Assembly (NCBI GenBank): GCA_016235805.1
Contig: JACRIY010000004.1
Location: 18,389-82,388, forward strand
Direction of reading: 5' to 3'
From: Rhodocyclales bacterium
Lineage (GTDB): Bacteria; Pseudomonadota; Gammaproteobacteria; Burkholderiales; Rhodocyclaceae
DNA length: 64,000 nucleotides
Notes under the pieces: model-generated
Databases searched by the model: none
What the model was told of the DNA's origin: nothing
Seen by the model: the letters and a program-made list of their open reading frames with translations, nothing else
Made by a program: the position numbers and the translations under genes
Shown here: positions 30,220 to 41,197 of the stretch, one piece after another
Layout of the letters: each line of letters begins with the position of its first letter
Numbering within the stretch: position 1 is the first letter of the stretch

Positions 30220-30254
30220 AAAAGGGCCGCCGAGTTTTGGTCGGCGGCCCTTTT
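30220..30254 (-). terminator. rho-independent terminator of the rpsF-priB-rpsR-rplI operon
   Basis: A perfect 14-bp stem (AAAAGGGCCGCCGA with its complement, 7-base loop), 17 bases past the rplI stop. On the minus strand the stem runs into a T6 tract, a textbook intrinsic terminator. Confidence 0.9.
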
Positions 30255-30271
30255 ATCGGAAGCGTGCCAGC

Positions 30272-30721
30272 TTACTGCTCGCCGAGCACCGATACCGTTA
30301 CCGTGGTCACCACATCCGTGTGCAGGGCAATCTGCACCGGCGTGTCGCCGATGGCCTTGAGCGGGCCTTCCGGCAGGCGGATCGCCGACTTCTCGACCTT
30401 GAAGCCCTGTGCGGCCAGCGCCTCGGCGATGTCATGGGTCGACACGGAACCGAACAGGCGGCCATCGACGCCGGTCTTGCGCGTGATCTGCAGCATCAGG
30501 CCTTCCAGCTTGGCGGCATCGGCCTGGGCGGCGGCAACCGCCTCGGCATGGGCGCGCTCGAGTTCTGCGCGCTTTTCCTCGAAGATCTTGCGGTTGGCTT
30601 CCGTCGCGCGCTTGGCCTTGCCTTGCGGGATCAGGAAGTTGCGGGCGTAGCCATCCTTGACCTTGACCACGTCGCCGAGGCCGCCGAGGTTCACCACTTT
30701 TTCCATCAGAATGATTTGCAT
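30272..30721 (-). CDS. rplI: 50S ribosomal protein L9
   Basis: Binds 23S rRNA at the base of the L1 stalk. 149 residues, family length: [30 protein letters not shown] signature at the N-terminus, a long charged connecting helix (about 40-75) and a C-terminal rRNA-binding domain. Last gene of the rpsF operon, 14 bases after rpsR, followed by a strong terminator. Confidence 0.97.
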   Translation of the reverse strand: MQIILMEKVVNLGGLGDVVKVKDGYARNFLIPQGKAKRATEANRKIFEEKRAELERAHAEAVAAAQADAAKLEGLMLQITRKTGVDGRLFGSVSTHDIAEALAAQGFKVEKSAIRLPEGPLKAIGDTPVQIALHTDVVTTVTVSVLGEQ

Positions 30722-30735
30722 GGTTTCGTCCTCGC

Positions 30736-31014
30736 TTACTGGTGCAGATCGGTGTAGGGCAGCAGCGCCAGGAAACGCGCACGCTTGATGGCGGTCGACA
30801 ACTGGCGCTGGTAGCCGGTCTTGGTGCCGGTGATGCGCGCCGGCATGATCTTGGCGTTTTCAGCGATGAAATCCTTGAGGATCTCGACGTCCTTGTAATC
30901 GATCTCTTCGATCTTTTCCGCGGTGAAGCGGCAGAACTTGCGGCGCTTGAACAGGCTGCGGCCCTTGTCGTCCTTGCGCTTAACTCCGGTCTTGCTCTTC
31001 GGCTTGAATGCCAT
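30736..31014 (-). CDS. rpsR: 30S ribosomal protein S18
   Basis: Pairs with S6 on the 30S platform. 92 residues from the ATG at 31014 with an AAGGA site; five residues upstream in frame are excluded as unconserved. [23 protein letters not shown] and the S18 signature [23 protein letters not shown] are present. Its start lies inside the 3' end of priB (35-base overlap). Confidence 0.97.
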   Translation of the reverse strand: MAFKPKSKTGVKRKDDKGRSLFKRRKFCRFTAEKIEEIDYKDVEILKDFIAENAKIMPARITGTKTGYQRQLSTAIKRARFLALLPYTDLHQ

Positions 31015-31336
31015 TTTCAGTTCCTTCAACGAATTCGACTGTATTCACATGCAGCATCGGGCTGCGTCGCTTGAGGCTCCTGGCGGCCAAAAAGCCTTCC
31101 AGTTTCACCCTGTCGCCCGGTTTGGCTGCCAGCAGCACTTGCGCTGGTCGGCCCATGGCCACACAGGCCATCTCGCATTCCACCTTTCGTTCCACGTCCG
31201 CTTCGACCTGGGTCGAGACGTGCGCGAGGAGAAACTCGAGAACCGGTATGCCGGCCGGGGTGCGACGCAATGCGTCGCGCTCAAGCAAACGACCCGACAA
31301 CTGCGTCAGGTTGCTCGGCTTGTCCTCAGGCGGCAA
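30980..31336 (-). CDS. priB: primosomal replication protein N (PriB)
   Basis: Single OB-fold ssDNA-binding protein that helps PriA reload DnaB at stalled forks. About 118 residues. [15 protein letters not shown] near residue 29 and [22 protein letters not shown] near 80 are PriB signatures, and the position between rpsF and rpsR is diagnostic. No ATG is available near the expected N-terminus; the TTG at 31336, overlapping the rpsF end, is the best canonical candidate, with a GAGGA sequence 8 bases downstream suggesting a start even later. Start uncertain. Confidence 0.88.
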   Translation of the reverse strand: MPPEDKPSNLTQLSGRLLERDALRRTPAGIPVLEFLLAHVSTQVEADVERKVECEMACVAMGRPAQVLLAAKPGDRVKLEGFLAARSLKRRSPMLHVNTVEFVEGTENGIQAEEQDRS

Positions 31337-31709
31337 CGGCAGCAGCCGGAGCCTCCACCTTGGCATCGCCCTGGGTCAGCGAACGCGACTTCTCTTCCTT
31401 CATCATCGGGGAAGGAGTCACCACCGCCTTGCGCGTTTTCACCGTCAGGTGGCGCAGGACCGCGTCGTTGAACTTGAAGGCATGCTCCAGTTCGGCCAGG
31501 GTTTCGCCGTCGCACTCGATGTTCATAAGCACGTAATGGGCCTTGTGCACCTTCTGGATCGGGTAGGCCATCTGGCGGCGACCCCAGTCTTCGAGGCGAT
31601 GAATGGTGCCGGAACGGCCGGTGACCAGCGTCTTGTAACGCTCAATCATCGCCGGAACCTGCTCCGACTGGTCCGGGTGGACAATAAATACGACTTCGTA
31701 ATGGCGCAT
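31326..31709 (-). CDS. rpsF: 30S ribosomal protein S6
   Basis: Binds S18 and 16S rRNA. 127 residues from the ATG at 31709 with an AAGGAG site; [48 protein letters not shown] and the alanine-rich acidic tail are typical. First gene of the operon, behind the promoter at 31776-31804 and a leader hairpin that may bind the S6:S18 complex. Confidence 0.97.
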   Translation of the reverse strand: MRHYEVVFIVHPDQSEQVPAMIERYKTLVTGRSGTIHRLEDWGRRQMAYPIQKVHKAHYVLMNIECDGETLAELEHAFKFNDAVLRHLTVKTRKAVVTPSPMMKEEKSRSLTQGDAKVEAPAAAVAA

Positions 31710-31728
31710 GCAATCTCCTTGTGGGTTG

Positions 31729-31753
31729 GTTACAGCCCCCCCGCATGCGTAAC
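31729..31753 (-). promoter_or_regulatory. possible S6:S18 leader hairpin of rpsF
   Basis: GTTAC and GTAAC pair around a G-rich loop in the rpsF 5' leader, 20 bases upstream of the start codon. Many bacteria regulate this operon through an S6:S18-binding leader hairpin; the conserved details of that motif cannot be confirmed by eye. Confidence 0.35.
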
Positions 31754-31775
31754 GGGTGGAGCAAGGGAACGCGAG

Positions 31776-31804
31776 ATTATACGAGGCCAGCCGTGCTTCG
31801 GCAA
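31776..31804 (-). promoter_or_regulatory. promoter of the rpsF operon
   Basis: Minus strand: -35 TTGCCG (31804-31799), 17-base spacer, perfect -10 TATAAT (31781-31776). A transcript would start near 31769, giving a leader of about 60 bases. Confidence 0.8.
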
Positions 31805-31841
31805 GGCATTTCTCGACAATAATCAAGGCCGTAAGGCCCCG

Positions 31842-32018
31842 TCAGCCGCAGTAGCGCAGGTTGCTGATATTGAGCAGCAAGTCCGCCCCGCCATAGGCGG
31901 CGAAGGCTAGGCCGAGGGCGGCGACCATCACCACCAGGCCGGCAGCCCACAACCAGCGCCATGCCCGCGATGCGAGGGGCGACCGGCGTGCCTGCGGCAA
32001 CTGGCTCGGAGTATCCAT
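31842..32018 (-). CDS. 58-residue single-helix membrane protein
   Basis: ATG at 32018 with an AGGA site eleven bases upstream. Basic N-terminus of 20 residues with Arg-Ala-Trp-Arg-Trp, then a hydrophobic helix WAAGLVVMVAALGLAFAAY (about 27-46) and a short tail ending AsnLeuArgTyrCysGly. It follows the pseudouridine synthase gene by 41 bases on the same strand. Family not recognised; a terminal Cys near the membrane exit may be functional. Confidence 0.6.
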   Translation of the reverse strand: MDTPSQLPQARRSPLASRAWRWLWAAGLVVMVAALGLAFAAYGGADLLLNISNLRYCG

Positions 32019-32059
32019 GGCGACATCCTGCGCAGGCCGACGTCCCGAGTCAAGCACCG

Positions 32060-32794
32060 TCAAAAGACCTCGCCTTCGCGCAGGAAACGCCACTGGCCGA
32101 GCGGCAGGTCGCCCAGGCGCACGCGCCCGATGCGCACGCGCTTGAGCCCGGTGACGCGCAAGCCGACCAGTTCGCACATGCGGCGGATCTGGCGCTTGCG
32201 ACCTTCGGTCAGCACGAAACTCAGCTGGTCGGGATTGGCCCAGGCCACCTTGGCCGGCCGCAACTTCTTGCCGTCGAGTTCGAGGCCGTGGTTGAGCAGC
32301 GCCAGGCCGCGCACGTCGAGCGCGCCTTCGACCCGCACCAGGTACTCCTTCTCCACCTTCGAGTCGTCGCCGATCAATTGGCGCGCCACGCGACCGTCCT
32401 GGGTCAGGACCAGCAGTCCGGTGGAATCGATGTCCAGCCGTCCGGCCGGTGCCAGGCCCTTCAGGTGCGAAGGCTGGAAACGCTGCCGGTCGCCCGCGAC
32501 CTGGGTTTTTGCGGAAACCAGGCTGGCCGCCGGCTGGTGGCCGTCCTCGGCCTGGCCGGAGACATAGCCCATCGGCTTGTGAATCAGGATCGTCGCCTGC
32601 CGCGCCTGCGTCGCGCGCGCTTCGGGAGCCAGCGTTATCACCGCATCGGGTGCCGCACGCGTGCCCAGTTGCGTCACGCGCTGGCCATCGACGAAAACCA
32701 GCCCGCGTTCGATGTAGCCATCTGCCTCGCGACGCGAGCACAAGCCGCGCTCCGCCAGCAGTTTGGAAACCCGGGTACCCTGCGTATCATCCAT
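32060..32794 (-). CDS. RsuA/RluB/RluF-type rRNA pseudouridine synthase
   Basis: 244 residues from the ATG at 32794. N-terminal S4 RNA-binding domain ([23 protein letters not shown]), then the synthase core with catalytic Asp in [19 protein letters not shown] near residue 110 and [20 protein letters not shown] near 195. The S4 domain and linker look most like RluF (23S U2604), but RsuA or RluE assignment is not excluded. A -10-like TAGAAT lies 8 bases before the ATG in a 24-base gap shared with rlmJ. Confidence 0.85.
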   Translation of the reverse strand: MDDTQGTRVSKLLAERGLCSRREADGYIERGLVFVDGQRVTQLGTRAAPDAVITLAPEARATQARQATILIHKPMGYVSGQAEDGHQPAASLVSAKTQVAGDRQRFQPSHLKGLAPAGRLDIDSTGLLVLTQDGRVARQLIGDDSKVEKEYLVRVEGALDVRGLALLNHGLELDGKKLRPAKVAWANPDQLSFVLTEGRKRQIRRMCELVGLRVTGLKRVRIGRVRLGDLPLGQWRFLREGEVF

Positions 32795-32818
32795 AGACCC
32801 GAATTCTATCCCGCCCCC

Positions 32819-33676
32819 ATGCTCAGCTATCGCCACGCCTTCCATGCCGGCAACCATGCCGACATCCTCAAGCACCTGGTGCTGACGCTTTGCCTGCGGC
32901 ACATGAACAGCAAGGACAAGCCCTGGTTGCTGCTCGACACCCACGCCGGGGCCGGCCTGTATGCGATCGACTCCGAAGAGGCGAAGAAGACCGGCGAATA
33001 CATCGACGGCATCGCCCGCCTGTGGAACCGCGTCGACCTGCCGGCACCGATCAAGCCCTACATGGATGCGCTGCAGGCCTGCAACGGCGGCCTGAAGCTG
33101 CGCCGCTATCCCGGTTCGCCCTGGCTCGCCGGCCATTTCGCGCGCGAAATCGACACGCTGCGCTTCTGCGAACTGCATTCCACGGACTTCGCCTTGCTGC
33201 GCCGACAGTTCAAGGATGCCGGGCGTCGCGTCAAGGTCGAACAGTGCGATGGTTTCGAAATCATGAAGGCCGCGCTGCCGCCGCCCTCGCGGCGCGGACT
33301 GGTGCTGATCGATCCCTCCTACGAGATCAAGAGCGACTACCCGCGCGTGGTCGCCGCAGTCAAGGACGGCCTCAAGCGCTTCGCCACCGGCAGCTATCTC
33401 GTCTGGCTGCCCTTCCTGCCCAGCATCGAGGCCCGCGCCCTGCCCGACAAGCTTAAAAAGCTGCCGGCCGACTGGCTATGCGCCAGCCTCACGGTGCGCG
33501 GACCGGCCACCGAAGGCCGTGGCATGACCGGCAGCGCGATGTTCGTGGTCAACCCGCCCTGGACCCTGAAAGCGGACCTGGAGGCATCGTTGCCGTGGCT
33601 GACGAACGTGCTGGCGCTGGATGGAAAGGCGGGATGGGCTTTGGATCAATCCGCCTCGACAGCGAGCGCGCCCTGA
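32819..33676 (+). CDS. rlmJ: 23S rRNA (adenine(2030)-N6)-methyltransferase
   Basis: SAM-dependent methyltransferase of 285 residues. It begins [19 protein letters not shown], the RlmJ N-terminal signature. [12 protein letters not shown] near residue 42 is the SAM loop, and [11 protein letters not shown] near 163 is the catalytic DPPY-type motif with Ser replacing the second Pro. Divergent from the pseudouridine synthase with only 24 bases between starts, so two rRNA modification genes share a minimal control region. Confidence 0.95.
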   Translation: MLSYRHAFHAGNHADILKHLVLTLCLRHMNSKDKPWLLLDTHAGAGLYAIDSEEAKKTGEYIDGIARLWNRVDLPAPIKPYMDALQACNGGLKLRRYPGSPWLAGHFAREIDTLRFCELHSTDFALLRRQFKDAGRRVKVEQCDGFEIMKAALPPPSRRGLVLIDPSYEIKSDYPRVVAAVKDGLKRFATGSYLVWLPFLPSIEARALPDKLKKLPADWLCASLTVRGPATEGRGMTGSAMFVVNPPWTLKADLEASLPWLTNVLALDGKAGWALDQSASTASAP

Positions 33677-33684
33677 CCGAAAAT

Positions 33685-33707
33685 CGCCGTAGCGCCAGCG
33701 CCGACTC

Positions 33708-33708
<1 letters not shown>
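33685..33708 (-). repeat. 24-bp dispersed motif, copy 8 (intergenic, convergent gap)
   Basis: The minus strand reads AGTCGGCGCTGG (33706-33695), N4, ACGGCG, then ATTTTCGG. It occupies most of the 31-base gap between the converging rlmJ and acetoacetyl-CoA synthetase genes and touches the latter's stop codon. Confidence 0.85.
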
Positions 33709-35693
<1,985 letters not shown>

Positions 35694-35726
35694 GGCGTCG
35701 GTTCCGGTAGGGTTAGCGTGAAACAA

Positions 35727-35850
35727 GTGGTTCGGAGCGGCGGGTGATAGTCGAGCAACGCGAGCTGACCAGAAGCCTCCCCGTGAGGGGAGGATGGGAG
35801 GGGCGGGCGTTCAATTCGCCTTTCGCGTGTTTCATCATCGGCGGGTGTCT
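35727..35850 (+). repeat. GC-hairpin intergenic element, copy resembling 52290-52425
   Basis: In the 173-base gap upstream of the synthetase: GTGAAACAAGTGG, CGAGCAACGCGAGC, then the hairpin CCTCCCC/GGGGAGG (35777-35794), GGGAGGGGCGGGCG, CAATTCGCCTTTCGCG and TGTTTCATCAT. The order of blocks matches the element at 52290-52425, and the ends GTGAAAC/GTTTCAT are a short inverted repeat. Confidence 0.55.
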
Positions 35851-35866
35851 CGCGCTGACATAAGGG

Positions 35867-36274
35867 TTACAGGCAACTTGCCCGCATGGCATCGGGCAAC
35901 GGGATGGACTTGCCGGTGGAGGGATTGATCCACACCAGCTTGGCAGCCCCTTCGGCGTAGATCTTCTCCTCCCCGACCAGGCGCATTTCGTAATACGTGG
36001 GCACGCTGCTGCGACCGGGATGCCCGCAGGACATGCGGCATTCGATGATGCCGGGATAGGTGATCGGAATCAGGAAGGTGCAACTGGCATTGACGATGAC
36101 CGGGCCTTCGGTCTGCATCCGCGACGTATCGAAACCGAAACTCTCCAGCCACTCGATGCGAGTCTGTTCCATGTAGCGGAAATAGACCGTGTTATTGACG
36201 TGTCCCATGGCGTCCTGGTCGCCCCAGCGAATCGGCATCCGGTTGCTGTAGACAAGCTTGCGGTGGTGTTCCAT
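35867..36274 (-). CDS. acyl-CoA thioesterase, 4-hydroxybenzoyl-CoA thioesterase/FadM-like hotdog
   Basis: 135 residues from the ATG at 36274. The N-terminal IRWGDQDAMGHVNNTVYFRYMEQTR contains the catalytic Asp and His-Val-Asn-Asn of the YbgC/FadM hotdog family. It would hydrolyse acyl- or aroyl-CoA to free acid and CoA. It is transcribed divergently from the ETF-QO gene from a shared symmetric promoter. Specificity cannot be called. Confidence 0.85.
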   Translation of the reverse strand: MEHHRKLVYSNRMPIRWGDQDAMGHVNNTVYFRYMEQTRIEWLESFGFDTSRMQTEGPVIVNASCTFLIPITYPGIIECRMSCGHPGRSSVPTYYEMRLVGEEKIYAEGAAKLVWINPSTGKSIPLPDAMRASCL

Positions 36275-36306
36275 GGACGGCAAGTCCTGAGTGTTATAGA
36301 AGACTT

Positions 36307-36322
36307 CGCGATTATAATCGCG
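36307..36322. promoter_or_regulatory. palindromic divergent -10 element CGCGATTATAATCGCG
   Basis: A perfect 16-bp palindrome carries TATAAT on both strands, 27 bases before the ETF-QO ATG and 32 bases before the thioesterase ATG. Either strand could start a transcript about ten bases further on; -35 boxes are weak on both sides, and a regulator could also bind the palindrome. Confidence 0.6.
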
Positions 36323-36349
36323 CGATCAAATCAGTCGATCGAGGTCAGC

Positions 36350-37981
36350 ATGCAGCGCGAATCCATGGAGTTCGATGTCGTCGTCGTCGGTGGTGGTCCA
36401 GCCGGACTTTCCGCCGCGATTCGCCTCAAGCAGCTCGATCCCGGAATCAACGTCTGCCTGATCGAAAAGGGTTCCGAAATCGGCGCCCACATCCTGTCGG
36501 GCGCGGTCATGGATCCGCGCGCGATCACCGAACTGATTCCGGACTGGCAGGCGCAGGGTGCGCCGTTGGAAACGGCGGTGACCCGCGACCGTTTTGCCTT
36601 CCTCACCCGCTACGGCTTCGTCGACCTGCCCGTAATGCTTTTGCCGGGCTGCTTCCAGAACCACGGCAACTACATCATCAGCCTGGGGCAAGTCTGCCGC
36701 TGGCTCGGCGCGCAGGCCGAGGCGCTCGGCGTCGAGATCTATCCCGGCTTCGCCGGCGCCGAGGTGCTCTACGACGACACGGGCGCGGTGCGCGGCGTCG
36801 CCACCGGCGACATGGGCTTAACGAAGGACGGTCAGCCCGGTCCCAACCATCAGCCCGGCATGGAACTGCTGGCGAAATACACCTTGTTCGCCGAAGGCTG
36901 CCGCGGCCATTTGGGCAAGCAGATCGAGGCGAAGTTCGACCTGCGTGCCGCATCCGATCCGCAGACCTATGCGATCGGTATCAAGGAGCTGTGGGAGGTC
37001 GATCCCGAGCATTTCGAGAAAGGCCTGGTGATGCACACCTTCGGCTGGCCGATGAAATCCGACACTTATGGCGGCGGCTTCATTTACCACTTCGGCGAAA
37101 ACCTCGTCTCGATCGGCCAGGTCGTCGGACTCGGTTACAGCAACCCACACCTTGCGCCCTTCGAGGAAATGCAGCGCCTGAAGACGCACCCGCAGATCGC
37201 CCCCCTGTTCAAGGGCGGCAAGCGCCTCGCCTACGGTGCGCGCGCCCTGGCGGCGGGCGGCCTGCAATCGCTGCCGAAACTGGACTTCCCCGGCGGCGCC
37301 CTGATCGGCGACGATGCCGGCATGCTGGTCGCCTCGCGCATCAAGGGCAGCCACGCGGCGATCAAGAGCGGCATGCTGGCCGCCGAAGCGGCCGCTGCCG
37401 CGCTGGCCGCCGGCCGCGCCAATGACGCGCTGAGCGCCTATCCGGAAGCCTTCCGCGAATCCTGGCTGTACGAGGAACTGCACACGGCGCGCAACTTCAA
37501 GCCATGGATGGCGAAGGGACTGTGGACCGGCTCCATCGGTTTCGGCATCGACCAGGTACTGCTGCGCGGCAAGGCGCCATGGACCATGCACAACTCGGCT
37601 GACCACCTGAAGCTGAAGCCGGCCGCCGAATGCAAGCCCATCGAGTACGAGAAGCCCGACGGCGTGCTAACCTTCGACCGCCTGTCATCCGTCTTTCTCT
37701 CCAACACCAACCACGAGGAAGATCAGCCCTGCCATTTGCGACTGAAGGACGCCGGCGTGCCGATCGCCACCAATCTCGCGCTCTACGACGCCCCGGAACA
37801 GCGTTATTGCCCGGCCGGCGTGTATGAGATCGTGCGCAACGACGATGGCAGCAATCCACGCCTGCAGATCAACGCCCAGAACTGCGTGCACTGCAAGACC
37901 TGCGATATCAAGGACCCGACCCAGAACATCACCTGGGTAGTGCCGCAGGGCGGCGAGGGGCCGATCTATACGCAGATGTAA
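36350..37981 (+). CDS. electron transfer flavoprotein-ubiquinone oxidoreductase
   Basis: Moves electrons from reduced ETF to ubiquinone. 543 residues. FAD-binding [19 protein letters not shown] near residue 9, a membrane-associated ubiquinone domain in the middle, and a C-terminal 4Fe-4S cluster: CPAGVYEI, then [19 protein letters not shown] near 500. The partner etfBA genes are at 43694-45375. Start at the ATG of 36350; a second Met six residues in is equally close to the conserved region. Confidence 0.95.
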   Translation: MQRESMEFDVVVVGGGPAGLSAAIRLKQLDPGINVCLIEKGSEIGAHILSGAVMDPRAITELIPDWQAQGAPLETAVTRDRFAFLTRYGFVDLPVMLLPGCFQNHGNYIISLGQVCRWLGAQAEALGVEIYPGFAGAEVLYDDTGAVRGVATGDMGLTKDGQPGPNHQPGMELLAKYTLFAEGCRGHLGKQIEAKFDLRAASDPQTYAIGIKELWEVDPEHFEKGLVMHTFGWPMKSDTYGGGFIYHFGENLVSIGQVVGLGYSNPHLAPFEEMQRLKTHPQIAPLFKGGKRLAYGARALAAGGLQSLPKLDFPGGALIGDDAGMLVASRIKGSHAAIKSGMLAAEAAAAALAAGRANDALSAYPEAFRESWLYEELHTARNFKPWMAKGLWTGSIGFGIDQVLLRGKAPWTMHNSADHLKLKPAAECKPIEYEKPDGVLTFDRLSSVFLSNTNHEEDQPCHLRLKDAGVPIATNLALYDAPEQRYCPAGVYEIVRNDDGSNPRLQINAQNCVHCKTCDIKDPTQNITWVVPQGGEGPIYTQM

Positions 37982-38067
37982 AGCGTCCGCTCGCACGGTA
38001 TGACCTTGCTATAAAACTGGGTTATGCTCGGTTTTCTGCCAATCCAACGGATTGCGCGGAAACCGCA

Positions 38068-41000
38068 ATGACCGACGCAACCCGCATCCCGATGCCTCAG
38101 GATTCCGACACCGACCTTGTCAGCCGCAAGGTCAGGCGCGAGCGCGCCCGGGTATTCAACGAGCGCATGCAGGCGTCCGCGCTGACATCGCCGCTGGGCA
38201 CCGTCCTGGTCGCCTGGATACTCTGGGAAGTCGCCGGCCTGGCCCGCGCCGCAATCTGGCTGGGGCTCATCAATCTGTTCGAACTGCTGATCATCGGCAT
38301 CGCCTATCGATGCCGCCGTGCACTGGCGAGCGATGAGGACGAGCGACCCTGGACGCGACGGATGATGCTTGTGCTGGCCCTCGCCGGCCTGATCTGGGGA
38401 GCTTCAATCTGGAACTTTGCCGATGAAAGGAACTTCGTCCTTTACCTGTTCAACCTGACGATCCTGGCCTGCGTCGCGATCATTGGCATTGTCCTCATGT
38501 CGCCGTTCCGCATCAATCTGGTACTTTTCTCCAGCGGCACCCTGCTGATGCCGATGCTGCACCTTGCTTTTGTTCCCAATCCCATGGCGACACCGATCGC
38601 GATCGGATTGTCGATCGTGCTGGTCCTTACGATCCAGTACGGCAGCGTAGCCGAGAAGCAACTCGTCGAAGGCATCCAAAGCGCAGTGCGCAACGAGCAA
38701 CTGGTGGCGGAACTGGCACGGCGTTCGGCCGAACTCGAAGCCAGCAGGATGGAACTGAACCGGGCGCAGTCGGTAGGCAAGGTAGGCAGCTGGATATACG
38801 ACATTGCCGGGGACAACCTGCGATTCTCCGCCGAAGCCTGCCGGACATACGGCGTGCCCGAGGGAACCCGTTGCGACCACGCGAACATGCTGTCGCGCGT
38901 GCTTGAAGACGACAGAAGAGCAGTGGAAGCCGCTTGGCAACTCTCGCTCGGGACGGGTGAATTTGACCATGAACATCGCATCGTCTGCGGCGAGCAGGTT
39001 CGCTGGGTTCGCGAGAAGGCCGAATTCGAGTTCGGCCCCGACGGGGCCCCGCTCGTCGCGCTGGGCACCACCCAGGACGTCACGGAGCGCAAGCAGGTCG
39101 AAAACGAAGTCCTCGCCACCCGCAACCAGCTCCAGGCAACCCTGGATGCCATCCCCGACCTGATGTTCGAGGTCGACCTGGAAGGGCGCTACCACGATTT
39201 TCATTCGCGTCGAACCGACCTGCTTGCGGCGCCAGCCGAGCAACTGCTTGGACGAACCGTGAGCGACATGCTTCCGCGACAGGCGGCTGAGACCTGCCTG
39301 CAGGCATTGCACGAGGCCAACGAAACCGGCCAGTCGCGCGGCCGCCAGTTCGAACTGCCCCTTCCGCAAGGCAAGCGCTGGTTCGAACTTTCCGTTGCGC
39401 GAAAGTCGATTGTCGCCGGCCAGGACGTGCACTTCGTCGTGCTATCGCGCGACATCACCGAACGCAAGCTGGCTGACCTGGCGCGCCTGGAAAGCGAATC
39501 GAGATTTCGCACGATCATCGACGCAACTCCGGTACCGATCGCGCTCAACGATGTGCAGGGAAACATCACCTACCTCAACCAGGCCTTCCAGCGAACGCTC
39601 GGCTACGGCATGAGGGACATTCCGTCCCTTGCCGACTGGTGGCCGCGTGCCTATCCGGACAAGGATTACCGGGAGTCGGTCGTCGCGCTATGGACGCAGC
39701 ATGCAGAGGCGGCAATTCGCGGCAATGCGGCCTTTGTTCCCATTGAAGCAAAGGTGTGCTGCAAGGACGGCGAATGGCGCAACTTCATGATCTCTTCGAC
39801 CGACTTGCACGATGGAACTCATCTCGTGGTGCTCTACGACATCACCGAGCGCAAGCAGGTCGAGCGACAACTCCAGGACCAGCAGGTGCATCTGGAAGAA
39901 CAGGTTCGCCTGCGTACCCGTGAACTGGAAATTGCCAAGCAATCGGCGGATTCGGCGAACCAGGCGAAGTCGGCTTTCCTCGCCAACATGAGCCACGAAA
40001 TCCGCACGCCGATGAACGGCATCCTCGGCATGGCGAACATCCTGCGCCGCGAGGGCATCACCGCTAAACAGGCTGAGCGCCTCGACACCATCGACACGTC
40101 GGCTCACTACCTGCTGGGTGTCATCAACGACATCCTCGACATTTCCAAGATCGAAGCCGGAAAGTTCGAACTCGATGAAGCGCCTGTGGCGGTGGGTGCG
40201 TTGCTGGAGAATGTCGCGTCGCTCCTTGCGGAACGGGCTCGCGCGAGGAACATTCACCTGCACATGGAATGCGAGGCCCTGCCGCCCGACCTGATCGGGG
40301 ACGCGACTCGCTTGCAGCAAGCCATACTCAATTATGCAACCAATGCCGTCAAGTTCACCGAAAACGGCACGGTTACACTGCGCGCAAGAATGCTGGAGGA
40401 GACCCCCCTCTCGGTCACCTTGCACTTCGAGGTGGAAGACACCGGGATAGGCATTCCAGCCGAAACCCTGCCTCGTCTTTTTCGCGCCTTCGAACAGGCC
40501 GACAACTCGACCACCCGCAAATACGGCGGCACCGGACTCGGCCTCGCCATTACGCGCCGCCTGGCGGAACTGATGGGTGGCGAGGCCGGTGTCTCCAGCC
40601 AACCGGGACTTGGCAGCCGGTTCTGGTTCACCGTGGTCCTGAGCAAGGCTCCAGCCACGTCGGCAATTCCTGCTGCCACGCCGGTAATCGATGCCGAAGC
40701 GGTAATTCGCCGGGATTTCGGCGGCTGCCGCATTCTTGTCGTCGATGACGAACCGATCAACCGCGAGGTTGCCGAGATGCTGCTCCAGGATGCAGGCCTG
40801 GTGACCGACACCGCCGACGACGGCACGCAGGCGGTTGCCATGGCGCGCGGCACCGATTATGCCGTTATCTTGATGGACATGCAGATGCCGCGATTGAACG
40901 GCCTCGATGCAACCCGCCAGATACGCACCATTGCCGGACGCGGGAACACGCCGATCGTAGCCATGACGGCCAATGCATTTGCCGAGGACAAGACACGCTG

Positions 41001-41148
41001 CACCGAGGCCGGCATGAACGATTTCCTGATCAAGCCCTATGCGCCGGGTGTGCTGTTCGCCACCTTGCTGCGCGCGCTGAACCGGCCCCGCGAAAGCCAG
41101 GAATCCGCCGTGGCCGTAGCGCCCGGCGGTACGATGCATCCGGGCTGA
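38068..41148 (+). CDS. membrane hybrid sensor histidine kinase with three PAS domains and receiver
   Basis: 1026 residues. Five to six membrane helices occupy about 45-195, resembling an MASE-type sensory module. PAS-like repeats follow at about 235-345, 350-470 and 485-600, each ending in an ITERK-type PAC segment. HisKA has [14 protein letters not shown] with phosphoacceptor His643; HATPase shows [15 protein letters not shown] and [10 protein letters not shown]. The receiver near 875-1000 has VVDDEPINR and phosphoacceptor Asp937. No response regulator lies adjacent, so output goes through an HPt or orphan partner. Signal unknown. Confidence 0.92.
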   Translation: MTDATRIPMPQDSDTDLVSRKVRRERARVFNERMQASALTSPLGTVLVAWILWEVAGLARAAIWLGLINLFELLIIGIAYRCRRALASDEDERPWTRRMMLVLALAGLIWGASIWNFADERNFVLYLFNLTILACVAIIGIVLMSPFRINLVLFSSGTLLMPMLHLAFVPNPMATPIAIGLSIVLVLTIQYGSVAEKQLVEGIQSAVRNEQLVAELARRSAELEASRMELNRAQSVGKVGSWIYDIAGDNLRFSAEACRTYGVPEGTRCDHANMLSRVLEDDRRAVEAAWQLSLGTGEFDHEHRIVCGEQVRWVREKAEFEFGPDGAPLVALGTTQDVTERKQVENEVLATRNQLQATLDAIPDLMFEVDLEGRYHDFHSRRTDLLAAPAEQLLGRTVSDMLPRQAAETCLQALHEANETGQSRGRQFELPLPQGKRWFELSVARKSIVAGQDVHFVVLSRDITERKLADLARLESESRFRTIIDATPVPIALNDVQGNITYLNQAFQRTLGYGMRDIPSLADWWPRAYPDKDYRESVVALWTQHAEAAIRGNAAFVPIEAKVCCKDGEWRNFMISSTDLHDGTHLVVLYDITERKQVERQLQDQQVHLEEQVRLRTRELEIAKQSADSANQAKSAFLANMSHEIRTPMNGILGMANILRREGITAKQAERLDTIDTSAHYLLGVINDILDISKIEAGKFELDEAPVAVGALLENVASLLAERARARNIHLHMECEALPPDLIGDATRLQQAILNYATNAVKFTENGTVTLRARMLEETPLSVTLHFEVEDTGIGIPAETLPRLFRAFEQADNSTTRKYGGTGLGLAITRRLAELMGGEAGVSSQPGLGSRFWFTVVLSKAPATSAIPAATPVIDAEAVIRRDFGGCRILVVDDEPINREVAEMLLQDAGLVTDTADDGTQAVAMARGTDYAVILMDMQMPRLNGLDATRQIRTIAGRGNTPIVAMTANAFAEDKTRCTEAGMNDFLIKPYAPGVLFATLLRALNRPRESQESAVAVAPGGTMHPG

Positions 41149-41197
41149 TCGCCTTCCGGCAGGCGGCGGGGCTTCCCCCGCTCGCCGATCTATTTCC

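Noticed and set aside
31842..32741. Extension of the small 58-residue membrane gene to about 299 codons
   Set aside because: The upstream part is antisense-phase read-through of the pseudouridine synthase gene; only the last 58 codons have a ribosome site and membrane helix.
37982..38067. Promoter for the hybrid kinase gene (TTGCTA, TATAAA, TATGCT)
   Set aside because: Boxes are present but spacings (2-11 bases) do not make a promoter.
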